This document shows positions 47,674 through 59,537 of a DNA stretch of 64,000 nucleotides, one piece after another. The stretch spans positions 1,334,999 to 1,398,998 of the forward strand of contig NW_022985554.1 in NCBI RefSeq assembly GCF_010093815.1, written 5' to 3'. The notes beneath the pieces are model-generated. The model made no database searches. It saw nothing but the letters and a program-made list of their open reading frames with translations, and was not told the origin of the DNA. The DNA is from Pseudovirgaria hyperparasitica. Its lineage: Eukaryota > Ascomycota > Dothideomycetes > Acrospermales > Acrospermaceae. A program made the translations under genes and the position numbers. The first letter of the stretch is position 1, and every line of letters starts with the position of its first letter.

Positions 47674-48755
47674 TTAGATCCTCTCGGCCTCATCCAAGAG
47701 GGTTTGCAGTTCAAAAGTGCTGTCGCCGCGAGTGAACGACTCCAGCAGGCGTTTCCGCTCAGCCCGTTGCTCGGCTTGTACGCCATAGAACTTCTGCATG
47801 CACATAAGCAGCCATTTCCCCTCATCTACAGTGACGCCTCTGCCCTGCATGACAGTCCCCTGTCCAAGGACGAGTCCTTTCGTTTGCGCGAGCTCGGTAT
47901 GGAATGTGACAGTGGTATGTGCGTTTGCGTATTCACCGCGTAGTTTGTACTCGGCCAGGTGCGTGAAAAGCACTGTCACGGCGTGTTCTGTTGGGAAGTT
48001 CCATTGCATGAAATGGATCTCAGCTGCCGCGTTCGACGCCTGCGCTTCTCCAGCAGTCGCAGCAGCACTACCATCTTCGACGGGCACTTCCCGTGGGAGT
48101 GGCAAGACGAATTGCGGGTGCTGACGGGCCATCTTTACGATTGCACCCCACGTATCTGCGGGCACTGCAAATGACAAAGATTGCTCCTTGTGGGCATGTC
48201 GAAGCCGCCATAGAGGTTCAATCTGCGATGTAGGTAGGTCGGATATTTTTTCGAGGTCGAGGTACGAGGACAGGGGCTTCACGGAGCTGTTTGCTTTGGG
48301 AAAAGAGGATGGCGCTCTTGGGCTCGAGGCTTTCGTTGTATCTTGTGATGGTGCAGATGATGCTGCTGGTTTTGAGTCTGCTTTGGGGGATATAGCTTGC
48401 GCGGTATCGAGTGGCGCTGTCGCTCCAGGCACCGCAGCCTTCTTCCTTAGCTCTTGGATTTTCTCCTTGTAGGCATCTTTCAGGCCTTCAATCGACTCAT
48501 GGCCCTCCCTGCACGACACATTCATCAGCCCCAGTACCATCTCCATGACAAGAGTCTCATAGATGATCTTACATACTCTCTCGCTCTGCGTTCAAGCTGA
48601 TCCCGATATTTCTCTATAGTCCGTTCTTGGACGTTCTGTGTCGCAAGAAAGCGTACGTCCTGTACTTGGGCCCATCGTTTCTGACAGTAGCCCGGTCGTA
48701 ATGAGGACCGCGATAGAATGCGGGGAATCTGTTGTATGTGAGGGAGGAGAGGCAT
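47674..48755 (-). CDS. ATP11: mitochondrial F1-ATPase assembly factor Atp11
   Basis: Chaperone that binds free F1 beta subunit during ATP synthase assembly in the mitochondrial matrix. Exons 48755-48577 and 48508-47674 give 337 aa. The N-terminus is an Arg-rich presequence (RILSRSSLRPGYCQKRWAQ). A helical stretch EKYRDQLERRARE ... IEGLKDAYKEKI leads into a Ser/Ala-rich linker. The conserved core contains LDLEKISDLPTSQIEPLWRLRH, HPQFVLPLPRE, HFMQWNF, VLFTHLAEYKLRGEYA and a C-terminal LLMCMQKFY. The intron joins RARE to EGHESIEG, and no other donor keeps the frame. Confidence 0.93.
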
Positions 48756-50042
48756 GACTGAAGCTTGTGAAAGCTAATTATTGCCTGCGGATTATCGATG
48801 CATCGTGCGTGCCATCATCTCGCCTTGTCCATTGTATATATCTACCGGAGAAACGCCGCAGCCAATCAGAAACGAGGAACCGGGGTTGGATACAGGACGA
48901 TAGACAACAGGCAACAGACAACGAACAAAGAGAAAGGCCAGTCTGATGATACAGGGCTATGTGAGAGTCGTCTTGTGTGTGACTAACAATACATCTCATG
49001 TGACGGAAGTACGTGGTCGTCTTCGTCGATTCACGAGGCTGAGTCTGAGTCTGAGTCTGAGGCTCAGGCACCTGCATAGGTAGAACATGAGAGTTGACGC
49101 GCATGTCACAGGGCTGAATCTATCGGTTGTGTAGCGGCGCCGACGAACAGCTGGTCCGACGGTTGGAGACTTGAGAGATAAGATTGTACGCCATGTATAG
49201 AGAGCGTGGCAGTGTTTACGAGTATATGACCTGCGCGCGGGGATGTGTATTGTTTACTATTATCGAATGAATGAATCAATGAGTGAATAGACTATGCCCT
49301 GAAGATGCGAGAATGAATGAATGCGGCGTAAAGACGCCACCCGCAACTGAGGATGATGATGACGGCGCGAGGGGCTGCAGCTGATCCGTCGGGGGCACAC
49401 AGCCTGACCTTAATGTTATTCACTTTGACCACTGCCTGTAGTAGGAGGCGGAAGACAATGAGTATATCTTCTGCGCAATAATAGTACCACCCACTCGTCT
49501 GCAAGACATCCTTGGCTGACATTTATTGTCTCTTAATCTCACTCACACACTCTCTCTCTTGGACCCTTGGGAATGGTCTACCACTGTTTAAAGCAACACA
49601 CGAATGCGGCCAGAGTAGCTAATTAGGTAGCGGACGTGGGCGCGTCCCCTCTCATCATTTTATTCTCTCTATTTACCCTCACGCACCACCTCTGCCTATA
49701 CATAATAATACACCTACACACACACACCCACCCACTCTTCGATCTCGATCTTCGCCTGTGCCTTGCAGCTCTCCTTACATGCGCTGCTCCTCGCTGTCGC
49801 CAATCCGCCCTTCACCAGCTATTCCCACCATACCCTTGTCCGATCACGCTCGTCCCCTTCATCCACTCGCACACCCTTCAACATCACCACCGTCGGTTCG
49901 CTGTCTCACCACCTCCTCCATTCGAGGAGCAGGCCGTGTACGGATTAAAAGCCTCGCAGCCGTTGCGCCATATAAGGCCACTAGTCATACACACATTTTT
50001 GTCGCATAGAGACTGCACTCAGGGCGTTCGCATCGCGTCGCG
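48756..50042. other. divergent promoter region of ATP11 and ArfGAP
   Basis: About 1.29 kb. A GAGTCT hexamer tract lies at 49038-49062, and 49640-49960 is strongly C-rich on the + strand (pyrimidine leader of the ArfGAP gene). Frames there are low-complexity and not supported as genes. Confidence 0.45.
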
Positions 50043-53000
50043 ATGGGTAACGTTAGCAGTAGGTCCGGGGATGGAGAGGGGCTTCAACTTAGAGATCAGA
50101 GCAGATGTACGTACACTCAAAACACTGACGTTCTTGCGCACTAATCCTCATGTTCAATTCAGTCTCGATAGCATCTGTTGTTATATCAAACTCCTCGCGA
50201 ACTCTCCTCAATGTTACGCCAAATGCCTTCCCTGCAAGTAGATTCAATGTAAAGAGAGATATCGGCGACGACTCCATTGTAGAATATGTACAGGTACGCT
50301 GCGACTCAGCCAGTCACTGAGCGACGAGCTCCAGCTGAATTATATTAGGATCCAGAAAGTGCACTATCTAGCGGCCCACCCGCGTTTCTCTTACGGCTTT
50401 CCAACGACGACACGCTCACTTTTACCTTTACATTCGTACTAAGACAAAGTACGGCATTCAGCAATACTCCAGCTGCCACGAATGGCACTGACAACCCTGC
50501 AATTGTACCCATCGATACAAACGTTAGCAATCTCACATACATTTGCACGTCGGGTACTCGAGAACTCGAGCAACTGGTCAATGTCGAGTTCCATGCGGAT
50601 CCAAACCTTCACAAGAACCCGAAAGTCCAGCTGGTCGGCGACTTCACAACTGGCGGATCGCCTTCGGTGCAAGCACAATGGTCATGGACGTGGAAGCCAC
50701 CAAAGCCAACCGAAGACAGAGGGGGAGGATGGCGCAACAGCTGCAGTGTATGCATTCAGGGTCCTATTGTATGGTCGACTATTGCTAACTTCTTCCAGTT
50801 TGTAGAATATGACCAGCGTGCACATCGCCTGAATACTCTGGCAACATTTGCGTTTTGGGTTCAGAGTAAGTGGAACACGCCTCTGTGTGCGTCTGCCACC
50901 TTTTAATTCACCACCAGATACCCGTCTTCCGCGAACGCCAAATCTCCTCTTACCCCCTTCCGAAATGAATACCCCACAGCGACTACGACTACCCTCGAAC
51001 CAATCAATGGACTCACGACTCAGCGAATCAGACGTAGAAATGGGCCGGGAACCTCAATCACCCGTTTTTGATGCCATTCCTGAAAACAATCTCGGACTCA
51101 TCCCATCGATACCCACAATCAAGTCCGACTCTACAGCTCCTACGCGAACCGGTGATGAACCTGCTTCCCAAGAGCCCAACGATCTACTCTTCCAAGCAGC
51201 AAAACGAGATTTCGAGCAGAGAACCAGCAACATCCGAGCTCGATGGAAGAAAGTTCTCAAGAAAGCGGAGACGGCATTGGACACCAAGGTCGTGGCGAAC
51301 AATGCCATGTCAGAGCTCATGGACGCTCTACGGGAGACCTTTGCGGCGAACGGTTCCAATGCGCTACCGAACATCAACCTCTTCTTCGACAAGACTGCAA
51401 AGGATCTTTTGTCCTACGAGCGGTCAACCACCGTGCAGATGAAAAATCACATTATAGACCCAATCACCAAACTTTATAACATAGACATCAAAGGTGCGGA
51501 CGCCCGCCGAAAAGACTTTGATGAAAAGGAAAAGGAATACAATGCGTGGGTTCGTTGGTATTTGGGAAAGACCGAGACCTCTCTAAAAGAGAAAAAGCGG
51601 GCCGAAACGGACATCAAGTACCAAGCAAAAAAGAAAAACTTTGAGCTCAAGCGCTTCGACTACTCGTCGTTCATCGAGGACCTCCAAGGAGGCCGCAAAG
51701 ATCAAGAAGTCTTTCATCATCTCTTTCAGTACGCCGAGGCCCAGACAAGTAAATATCTCGATACAGCACACAAGATTGAGCAAATGAGGCCACAGCACGA
51801 TGCTTTGCGGCTTGAGATCAAGCAGGCGAACGACGAATTTGACCTGCAGAGGCGACAGCGAGAAGAGAAGCGACGGGCTCTAGAGGTGAATTCCAAGGGA
51901 CTCGGCGAGCAAACTGCATCCCCGAGTCTAGGCAATCACGCTAGCTTAGCACAGCCTACGGTGAGCAGGTCCTTGAGCGAGGATCCAACTCACAACTCGA
52001 GTACGGCAACACCAAGATCTGTTTCTATGGTACCATCAATCCCAGGGCAAACACCAAGTGCTCCTACTGGTAGTACCCTGTCAGCGTATGAGAAGGAAGG
52101 GGTTCTGTATGCTCTGAGTCGTCCTGGAAGTCACGCTGATCCGAAGGGTCTCAACAAGCAAGCATGGCACAAGTAGGTATCGCCGACGGCTTATCAGGAA
52201 GCAAGCCTACTAACGACATTTAGGTTCTGGATCGTACTCAATCAAGGGAAGTTGCTCGAATACGCAAATTGGAAAGTAGCGCCAGAGCTACAAATGACGA
52301 TTGATCTTCGAGTTGCCAGAGTCCAAGAAGCTCGAAACGCCGAGCGACGATTCTGCTTGGAAGTGCAGACTCCAAACTTCACTCGCGTATATCAAGATAC
52401 CAGCGACGAGGGAGTCAAATCATGGATAGGGGCTATCCAAAATGCTATACAGAACGCCCTGGAGGCCCACATAGATAAACCTGCTCCCGATGGGAGTTCC
52501 GATCAGAACCTCAACATCGCCACAGCGCTTACAGGAAAACCGTCCAAGCATTACTCTCTTTCCGGAAACCGCATGTCTTACCAGGGCGGGACTCCAAAGT
52601 CGAGTAATGCACCCTCACGATACAACACAACCGGAGGCAATCTGGCACGGCCCACGATACAGGACCAAGCTGTGTCTCCTCTTCTGCAGAAACTTCGAGA
52701 AGCGGATCAAGATAATCTCTACTGTGCAGATTGTTGTTCTGCAGACAAGAATGACTGGGTCTCGCTCAACTTGGGTATCATCATATGTTTCCAATGTAGC
52801 GGTGTACATAGGGGTCTCAGCCGCGACGTGTCGAAGATCGCTTCTTTGACCCTCGATACGACCCCATTCACACCTGATGTGGTTGAACTTTTGACAAGAA
52901 TTGGAAACCGGAACAGCAACAACGTTTGGGAAGCCAAACTTGACCGGGCGCAACAGATCGGGCCTTTTTGCACCGAGGAACAAAGGAAGCAGTTCATCAT

Positions 53001-53616
53001 TGCCAAATACAAGAAGAAGGCATTTGTTCGAAAGTTACCCGAAGCAATGCCTCACGTCCATTCTCCAGTCGAGCCACTCGTCATGGCGGTCAAGAAGAAC
53101 GACCTCCAAGGGGTTGTGTACGCTCTCGCTGTCCCCAAATCGACGGACACGGATGAAAATGCGGAGGTGACGGCAGCCATCAAGTTTCGAAAAGAGGCAG
53201 TCGACCCATCCCGAAAGACATCTGTAGTCTATCTGGCCCTAGCCGCTGCCGATCCTGCCTCTCCTGCCGCCACTGCGTCACCCCTTCACTCGCCCAACCC
53301 GGCCATAAATCGGCTATCAAACTCGATACGGAAGCTCTTCACTGTTGCTGAGCTACTGCTTCAGAACGGGTTCGAAATCCCCGTAGAAGACTCTCCCTTT
53401 CCCCTCTCACCATCTGCAAAACTATACCTGGAACAAAAGAAAGGCCAGCGATCAGGCATCCCGCCGCCGCTGCCCGTCACAGATGGCGCAGACGAGCAAT
53501 ATACCGCTCTCCCTCCCTTACCACAACCAAGTAACGACCGGTCTAGGTCGGACGGCAAGCTTCAGAAGCGCATCAGCACGACTAATCGGTTAACGAAGCC
53601 GCCCGGGATCCCGTAG
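50043..53616 (+). CDS. BAR-PH-ArfGAP protein (fungal Csx2/ACAP-like)
   Basis: GTPase-activating protein for Arf, acting on curved membranes. Six exons (50043-50106, 50163-50293, 50349-50747, 50799-50865, 50918-52172, 52224-53616) give 1102 aa. The start MGNVSS fits an N-myristoylation signal. Residues 1-220 form a fungal-type N-terminal region of unknown fold (NVTPNAFPASRFNVKRD, LRLSNDDTLTFTFTFVLR). A BAR-like helical region spans about 320-560 (RDFEQRTSNIRARWKKVLKKAE onward). A PH domain spans about 640-760 (KFWIVLNQGKLLEYANWK ... VKSWIGAIQNAI). The ArfGAP zinc finger is CADC-x17-CFQC with the Arg finger in CSGVHRGLS, at about 805-840. A degenerate ankyrin-like tail with Pro-rich end follows. 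Confidence 0.93.
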
Positions 53617-54014
53617 GCCAACTTCACTCGTTGAAGCCGCAATCCTTCTTCTTCTTCTTCTTCTTCCTATCCTGCTTCCCCCTCCTCCCCGGCGCAATGG
53701 CGTTTTGGTTTACTGGGCTCGGCACGGGCAGTCATCTAATGAATGGCATACAAATATGATATCCAATTGCATAACAGCGATCGCACCCTCTTTCTTCCCC
53801 CCAACCCTGCAACCCCCTTCCTTCTATCCGCGGGACCTCAACGAACCTAAACCCAGAATATACTATGCTTTCGCAGTTGATGGCGTTGGTGTTCTTAATT
53901 TTAATTTTTTCTGGATTCGGTGCTTTGGAGAGAGAGAAAGGGGTCTTGGTGTAATGATGATGATTATAAATTTCTGTCTGGGTGGAGGGTGTGTATGGGT
54001 GTAGGCTTTGCGGG

Positions 54015-54095
54015 CTTTGAGGGCTTAAGAGGCATGAAGGCTTGAGGGCTTAAGAGGCATGAAGGCTTGAGGGCTCAAGGGCTTGACGGCTTGAG
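54015..54095 (+). repeat. 25-bp tandem duplication GAGGGCTTAAGAGGCATGAAGGCTT
   Basis: Two near-perfect 25-bp units in direct tandem are followed by degenerate GGCTTGAGGGCTCAAGGGCTTGA remnants. The tract contains the GGCTTAAG core repeatedly. Confidence 0.75.
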
Positions 54096-54348
54096 AGAGT
54101 GTTTGTGTCCTGTCCTGGCCTATCCTGTCTGGTCCTGTAGATTGGATATGATATGTTAGTGATGTGTCGAAATCAGGAATTTGATGAGGTTTTCGTGTGC
54201 GTGTGTGTGTGTGTGTGTACTAATGATATATTCTCGTCCCCCCCCCTTTCCCTTTCCACCTAAAGTCATGCATATCCAAATGCCCGATTGCCTAATCTAT
54301 AACCCTACTACCCACATCTTCAAATGCACTTGGCACATCCACATATAT

Positions 54349-54375
54349 CTCCATCTCCATCTCCATCTCCATCCC
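54349..54375 (+). repeat. (ATCTCC)n hexamer tract
   Basis: Four to five head-to-tail ATCTCC units. This is a simple repeat with no evident function. Confidence 0.8.
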
Positions 54376-54479
54376 TAAACCCCCATCTAAAATCACGGCC
54401 CTAGCCCCAATCCACAATCTGCAATCTCGATCTATATCCATCCACACCATGCATACCCTTCGAATACAAAAGAAAAAAA

Positions 54480-54540
54480 AAAGAATAAAAGAGGAGAAAA
54501 GAGAGGAAAGAGAGGAAAGAGAGAGAGAGAGAGAGAGGGT
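54480..54540 (+). repeat. polypurine GA-rich tract
   Basis: About 60 bp of nearly pure A/G, starting with A-rich units, passing through GAGGAAA repeats and ending in (GA)n. Mirror-symmetric polypurine DNA of this kind can form triplex structures. Confidence 0.8.
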
Positions 54541-55382
54541 GAGAAGAATGCGGGGTGAAGAGAAAAAAGGGTGGGGTAGAACGTGACTTGTGGCTTGATT
54601 TGTATGGTATGCTAGGTGGTTATATAGCTTAGTTGTTGTAGTATGTTATACTAGGTATACTGTGTTGCTATTCATTAGGGAGTGGCAGATGGAGGGAATG
54701 AATGGATTTGGTGGGTGTAATGCATGTGTTTGATGGGTTTGATGGAGGTGTTAATAGGTGGTATCTAGTATGCTCGTTGCGAGTATAATGTGATATAATA
54801 TAGCGTACCGTACTATACTGTACACCGCTGTACTATACTATACGATACATTTAATACATCAACGACCACTCTTTCCTAACCCGAACTCGCGTCGCTCCTT
54901 CCTGCCTCATTCTATGCATAATTAAAAATTGTATTTGTATTCAAAAGCATGATGTTGGTGTTGGTGTTTGGTCTAGTTCTCACGAATGCCTTCTTACATG
55001 ATAGTCTGCGCAGAGCAAAGTGAGAGGCACTGTATCTACATGCTCGTCTGCTTGAGTCTCTCCTTACTGACTTCGTCCTTATTTTCTTGTTTTCTCACCA
55101 GGACGTCTAGAACGTCCCGAAACACAGACTCCAGCGCGGTGGGAGGGTGGTGTCCACGCTGGTTGTTGGAGGAGACGGGAAGGAGAAGGGGAGGGGCAGA
55201 TATTACATCATTCGTGTCCTTCTCCCTCCCGCTCTGGGTCGCCGGGTGGTGTTACCGGCCTGGCCTGCCTAGGAAGGTTGTACGGCGGCGAGGGTATTCA
55301 GGAGGATCCCCTTCCTCGCGTCGTTGGATCGACATATCCACTTCGATCGAGACCAAAAAAGTCCCGTAATAAATACGCCTGT

Positions 55383-56893
55383 TCAAGTCACAGATCCCAC
55401 AACAGCAAGCGGCCAGTCCAGCCAAGACACCCACGAGGGGCCCAATCTGTCAGCAATAGGCCGCACCAGCATCCTGCCAGCATCTCCCACAATCCACACA
55501 TCCGAGTACGGGTGCAGGAGCGCGGCATAGTGCGCAAGCACGACGAGCGCCTGCGCATTACGCTGCGTGAGGAGGGCGGAGTATTCGTCCGTGAGAAGCG
55601 CGGGCCAGTTGAAGAGCATGCTCCGCTGCGAATACGACGATGAGGACGATGACGAGGGGGACGACTTCACGCCTTCGGCATCGGTCGCCTTGCGCGCCTG
55701 GTAGTGCTTCTCTGCCACGGCGACGAGATGGAGGTTACGGATGGCCTCCTTGAGCGCCGTGCGCGCGCTCTCGTCCAAGTCCCCAGAGGCGTCCGGCAAG
55801 CCCCACAGAGGGTCCAGGAACGCCGTCTCGCCGCCCGGTGAGTTTTCCCCTGTGCTCAGTTCTGCCGTCGCCCGCGCGATGAGCGGCGCGAGTTCGCTCG
55901 TGGAGATGTCGTCCCAGGACGTACCGGCGATGGCGCGCACGCCGCGGTGCACATTCATGTAGTCGATGAACTTGTCCAGGAAATCGGGCGTGGCGAGGTT
56001 GTCCATGTCCATGTCTACGTCCGACTCCACCCGGTCCGGGCGCACGATGTCGGCCAGCGTGTGGTTGCTCAGCAGCGAGGCGAAGAGCAGCATCGACACG
56101 CCTTCGCGGCTGTCTGCTGCCGCGACCGAGTCCTGGAAGGCGGCGAGTGCTTGGGTTTGGAGACGGACGGCCTCGCTGCGGTAGTGCTTGCTCTGGGAGG
56201 CGCTGCCGGAGCGGCTCAGGTGCAGTGCTGCGAACGCAAGCACCTCGTACATGAGATATGGCGCTGATGTTGCCTTGGCCATGAATAGCTTGTAGACTTC
56301 TGTGTCGACGAGGTACACGCCCATGCCAGACTGAGGCCCCGCCTCGAGGAGGAAGTGACTCAGCAGGTGCAGATGGTCGATTTGAAGGTCCGGCGAGGCG
56401 TTGGAGCTGTCATTATGGGGCGAGAGGACGTTTTCGGATGGTGGAGTCAGTGTGGTTGCCGAGGGCGAGGCGGAAGTGGCAGTGGCCTTGGTGGTAGTAG
56501 TAGTGGTAGTGGTAGTGGTGGTGGAGTTGGATGCAGGGGTGAATCTGATATAAGTACAAGTAATGCGGGCATGCTGGCAGTTGTTGCATGCTGGCTGGGT
56601 CTCGTCGCACTGTATGGCGGTTTGTCAGTCTCGAGGCGGGTTTTGGCATAATAGCCTGTTCGGTCTTTGACGCTGATAGCATGATGTATATATATATATG
56701 GACGAGGCCCAAGTCAACAGGGGAACAGGTAACCGGTACAACCCAGAACCAGCCCCAAAGCATATCGTTTTCAGCAACACAAGCACTATAGATCCAATAG
56801 CGACGCAAAAAGGGGCATACTGCTGACCTTGATATGACGCCGCTTGCAGTCCTTGCAGCCATGCCTTGACTTGGTATGGGTTCGGCGTGGCAT
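55383..56893 (-). CDS. Zn2Cys6 transcription factor, Upc2-like zinc cluster
   Basis: Fungal binuclear zinc-cluster regulator, exons 56893-56828 and 56609-55383, 430 aa. The zinc cluster reads GCKDCKRRHIK in exon 1 and CDETQPACNNC ... ITC in exon 2, giving six cysteines with the CKDCKRRHIKCDE signature shared with sterol regulators of the Upc2 type and many related factors. A poly-Thr linker follows, then DLQIDHLHLLSHFLLE, typical of the middle homology region of this group, and a helical regulatory domain (VYKLFMAKATSAPYLMYEVLAFAALHLS). The splitting intron is 218 nt, much longer than others here, and lies inside the zinc cluster. Target genes are unknown. The Met at 56324 would give a form lacking the zinc cluster. 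Confidence 0.9.
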
Positions 56894-57763
56894 GATTGAT
56901 AGACACTCTCGACACTAAGCAGCGGGATGGATTTGGCAGGCAGGCTAAGACCGCTCCCGGGACTGTAGTACGACTTGAGACTTGCGATTGGAAATTCTGA
57001 GATGATATTGCCGGACGAAGTGAGTGAAAGAAGAAGCGTAAGGCCGAAGAGAAGAGAGATATGAATACGACGCGTACGTCGTTGCTATTATTGGCCGGGA
57101 GGGGCTGCTAGCCGTTTAAGACTAGACTGGAGACGCTAGTGATACATGCTAGCCTATCCTGGTTAGTCTGAATGTCACTCCTCAGCTCTCGATATCAACT
57201 CTGATTACACATGTAGCCTGTACTTGCACAAGTATATATATATTTCCTCTCTCTTCATAGGATGTGACTCTGAAAATATCGATAACGAGAAACATGGTTG
57301 CCAGTCAGGCACGGAGTGCGATTGTACTGGACATTCTCTAGAGACCGTGGTGGCCAGAAGGGGATTAAGTAAGAAGATGACAGCACTCACGTCTGAATGA
57401 CACCGCAAGACCTCTTAGCAGTCTATCACAGGGGCTACATCTGAGACTGCTGCTCGTCTAGCCATGGTGAGTGAATAATGTTGGAGCTCTGTGTACTAGA
57501 TCTTGTGATACTGATGATACATCAAAGGTCCATCAGACTCGACAGGAGACTTATTTGACATGACTGGACGAAAGCAGATAGTACAGTGTCGTGAGCCTAG
57601 AATCTTTATTTTCTATCCCAACGTCAACTCGAAGACGCAGATCCGCCGTTGCAAGTTCTATGATACGTACGGACGAACGACAAGCACTGTTAGCACAGGA
57701 GAGTATGTGATATAAACAATATACACAACCACAACCACAACATACACACACCCACCCAGCCAC
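56894..57763. other. intergenic region upstream of Zn2Cys6 gene
   Basis: 870 bp between two minus-strand genes. No gene is seen. The right end (57720-57763) is C/A-rich, beginning the skewed block of the HsbA locus. Confidence 0.4.
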
Positions 57764-58339
57764 TCACGCCGCCGAATCCGCATAAAACGCAACCCCATCC
57801 CTCCACGCCAAATCAACCTCCACGGCCCCCGCCCCAGCCTCCGGCAACGCATCAACCGTCAACCGCAACCCCGTCGCCGCACTAAACGAATCATGATCAA
57901 ACAGAATCAAATTCAGCGCACTCAAAATCGAATTATCATACCCAGCAGCCCGGAACTCCGCCTTCTTGGCCTTGACATTCGCAACCAAGACGGGGATGCT
58001 GACGCCGACGGAGCGCGTGACAGCGGTGGCAATGGCGGCGCTCTCGGGCTGTGTGAAGGCGCCGGAGGTCTTTGCGGCGTCGTAGGCGATGCGGTTTACG
58101 CGGTCGATTTCGGCCCAGCCGTGGAGGATGGGGTCGATGGATGAGGTGGGGGTGTAGGCGAGGACGGCGGTGTTGAGGGTGCGGGTTTCGCGGTCGATGT
58201 TGTAGATGCCTTGCTCGACGGCGCGGCCGTTGGAGGGGAGGGATAGGTTTATGGTGTCGGGGGAGGAGGAGGGGGTGGGGAGGCTGAGGGCTGTGGTTGA
58301 GAGGGCGGAGAGGGTGGTGGTGATTGTGCGGAAGAGCAT
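57764..58339 (-). CDS. hydrophobic surface-binding protein A (HsbA) family
   Basis: Secreted or cell-wall protein, single exon, 191 aa. The N-terminus MLFRTITTTLSALSTTALSLP is a signal peptide, and the mature part has no cysteines. The HsbA-type helical domain covers roughly residues 35-170, with regularly spaced Leu/Val/Ile and the segments IDRETRTLNTAVLAYTP, GWAEIDRVNRIAYDAAKT and VTRSVGVSIPVLVANVKAKKAEF. In Aspergillus such proteins bind hydrophobic surfaces and help recruit lipolytic enzymes; the role here is inferred from the family. On the + strand the gene is C-rich at its 3' half and G-rich at its 5' half, with the change near 57.97 kb. Confidence 0.85.
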   Translation of the reverse strand: MLFRTITTTLSALSTTALSLPTPSSSPDTINLSLPSNGRAVEQGIYNIDRETRTLNTAVLAYTPTSSIDPILHGWAEIDRVNRIAYDAAKTSGAFTQPESAAIATAVTRSVGVSIPVLVANVKAKKAEFRAAGYDNSILSALNLILFDHDSFSAATGLRLTVDALPEAGAGAVEVDLAWRDGVAFYADSAA

Positions 58340-59537
58340 TTTTTTTGGAGAGATGGGGAGGTTGTTGTTTGTGGTTGTGGGGTTTTGGGCGGGGGTAAAC
58401 GAGAGTGATGGTTTCAGGCTTTTTGTATATTCATGTCAAAGGGTTTTGGCTGTGGAGCTATATTAGTGTATGATGCGATGGACAGACGGTGCCGAGGCAT
58501 ATCAGATTTTGGGGCATAAGTTGGCATTTGTTGTGGAGGGTCTTGCCCAGCGAGTGACGCTAGCTTCTGAGGAGCCTACTGTTGACGCCAGACTGAGACT
58601 TCAAAGGAGACATCGTATGGGACTTGGGGCTTCGTTATGGCACAATGATGTTGACGATCTATTTGGAATGCACATGTGGTCAAATCAGCGAATGTTCGCC
58701 GGCTACCAAGATCCCGCGCTGTGGTTGATCAAGGCTAAATTAGAGAGGACGCGGATCCGAATGCTAAAGATCTCCCTATCTCTCGCGGGCCTACAGGTAT
58801 GATATCCCTATCATCCAATTTGCATATAGAGAGCGATATAGAAAGACCAGCAACGATGTCAGAGCAGGAAGAAGAAGCCAAAGCTAGCATATACATAGAC
58901 ATTGACAAGTGCAACGTATCGACACGCCCATGGCACAACGCGCCACGATTTAAGAGGCACAATACGCCACAATACGCCACAGTACGCCGCAATGCGCCAT
59001 GATACGCCATGATACGCCACAATACGCCACACAATACTCAATCACGGATCGATGGAACTGCCAGGTATATATATGTATCTATATGTACAGAGAACAAGAG
59101 AAAAAAAGCTGGTGATGGGGGCATCAGGTATGCGTGACAATAGATAACGGTAGGAGGGACCAATATGCTGATGATGATGATAATGATGATGTTCAAAGGG
59201 CAGCTATGACCCGGTATTTCTCTCTCTCGTTCGTTCCGGACTCCCCGCCTCAAATCCCAGTATTCTCCATATACATTTCTCTCTATCTCTCCCGCCGAGC
59301 ACTACATAGATCATACATTATGAAAAAGATGTGCTGCTGCTGCTGGTGCCTGCTGTGGAGAACAAAAGAGAAGAAAAAGCACCTGTATCGGGTGGTAGGA
59401 TTGGCAGCTATTTACTGCCCCGGCGGCTCTCGACCAGGCTCTCATTAAGGATAAATCTCAAGAAATATTCAAACGTGATGTGATTTTAGCAAAGGATTAG
59501 ATGCTGTGGCACACTCTCTGGCGCGTACCACTCTTCA
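58340..59537. other. intergenic region with decamer minisatellite
   Basis: About 1.2 kb between two minus-strand genes. The first 70 bp are G/T-rich, continuing the HsbA skew. A perfect-period decamer array lies at 58961-59030. No gene is supported. Confidence 0.5.
58961..59030 (+). repeat. 10-bp minisatellite, seven AATACGCCAC-type units
   Basis: Seven consecutive 10-base units without a spacing change: consensus AATACGCCAC with substitutions such as AGTACGCCGC, AATGCGCCAT and GATACGCCAT. Degenerate half-units flank both sides (CGCGCCACGA on the left, ACAATAC on the right). The ten-base period equals about one helical turn. Confidence 0.9.

Larger units (their letters stand above)
53617..55382. 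other. convergent intergenic region with simple repeats
   Basis: 1.77 kb between the convergent ArfGAP and Zn2Cys6 genes. It contains a CTT run near 53650, a 25-bp duplication (54015-54095), GT and CTCCAT tracts (54200-54375) and a long purine GA tract (54480-54540). No gene is supported. Confidence 0.5.

Noticed and set aside
49636-50241. 201-codon plus-strand frame before the ArfGAP gene
   Set aside because: Its His/Leu/Pro content comes from a C/T-rich leader tract, and it overlaps the first ArfGAP exons in another frame.
58859-59041. Minus-strand frame with repeating WRI-AYCGVLWRI pattern
   Set aside because: It is translation of the decamer minisatellite, not a protein repeat.
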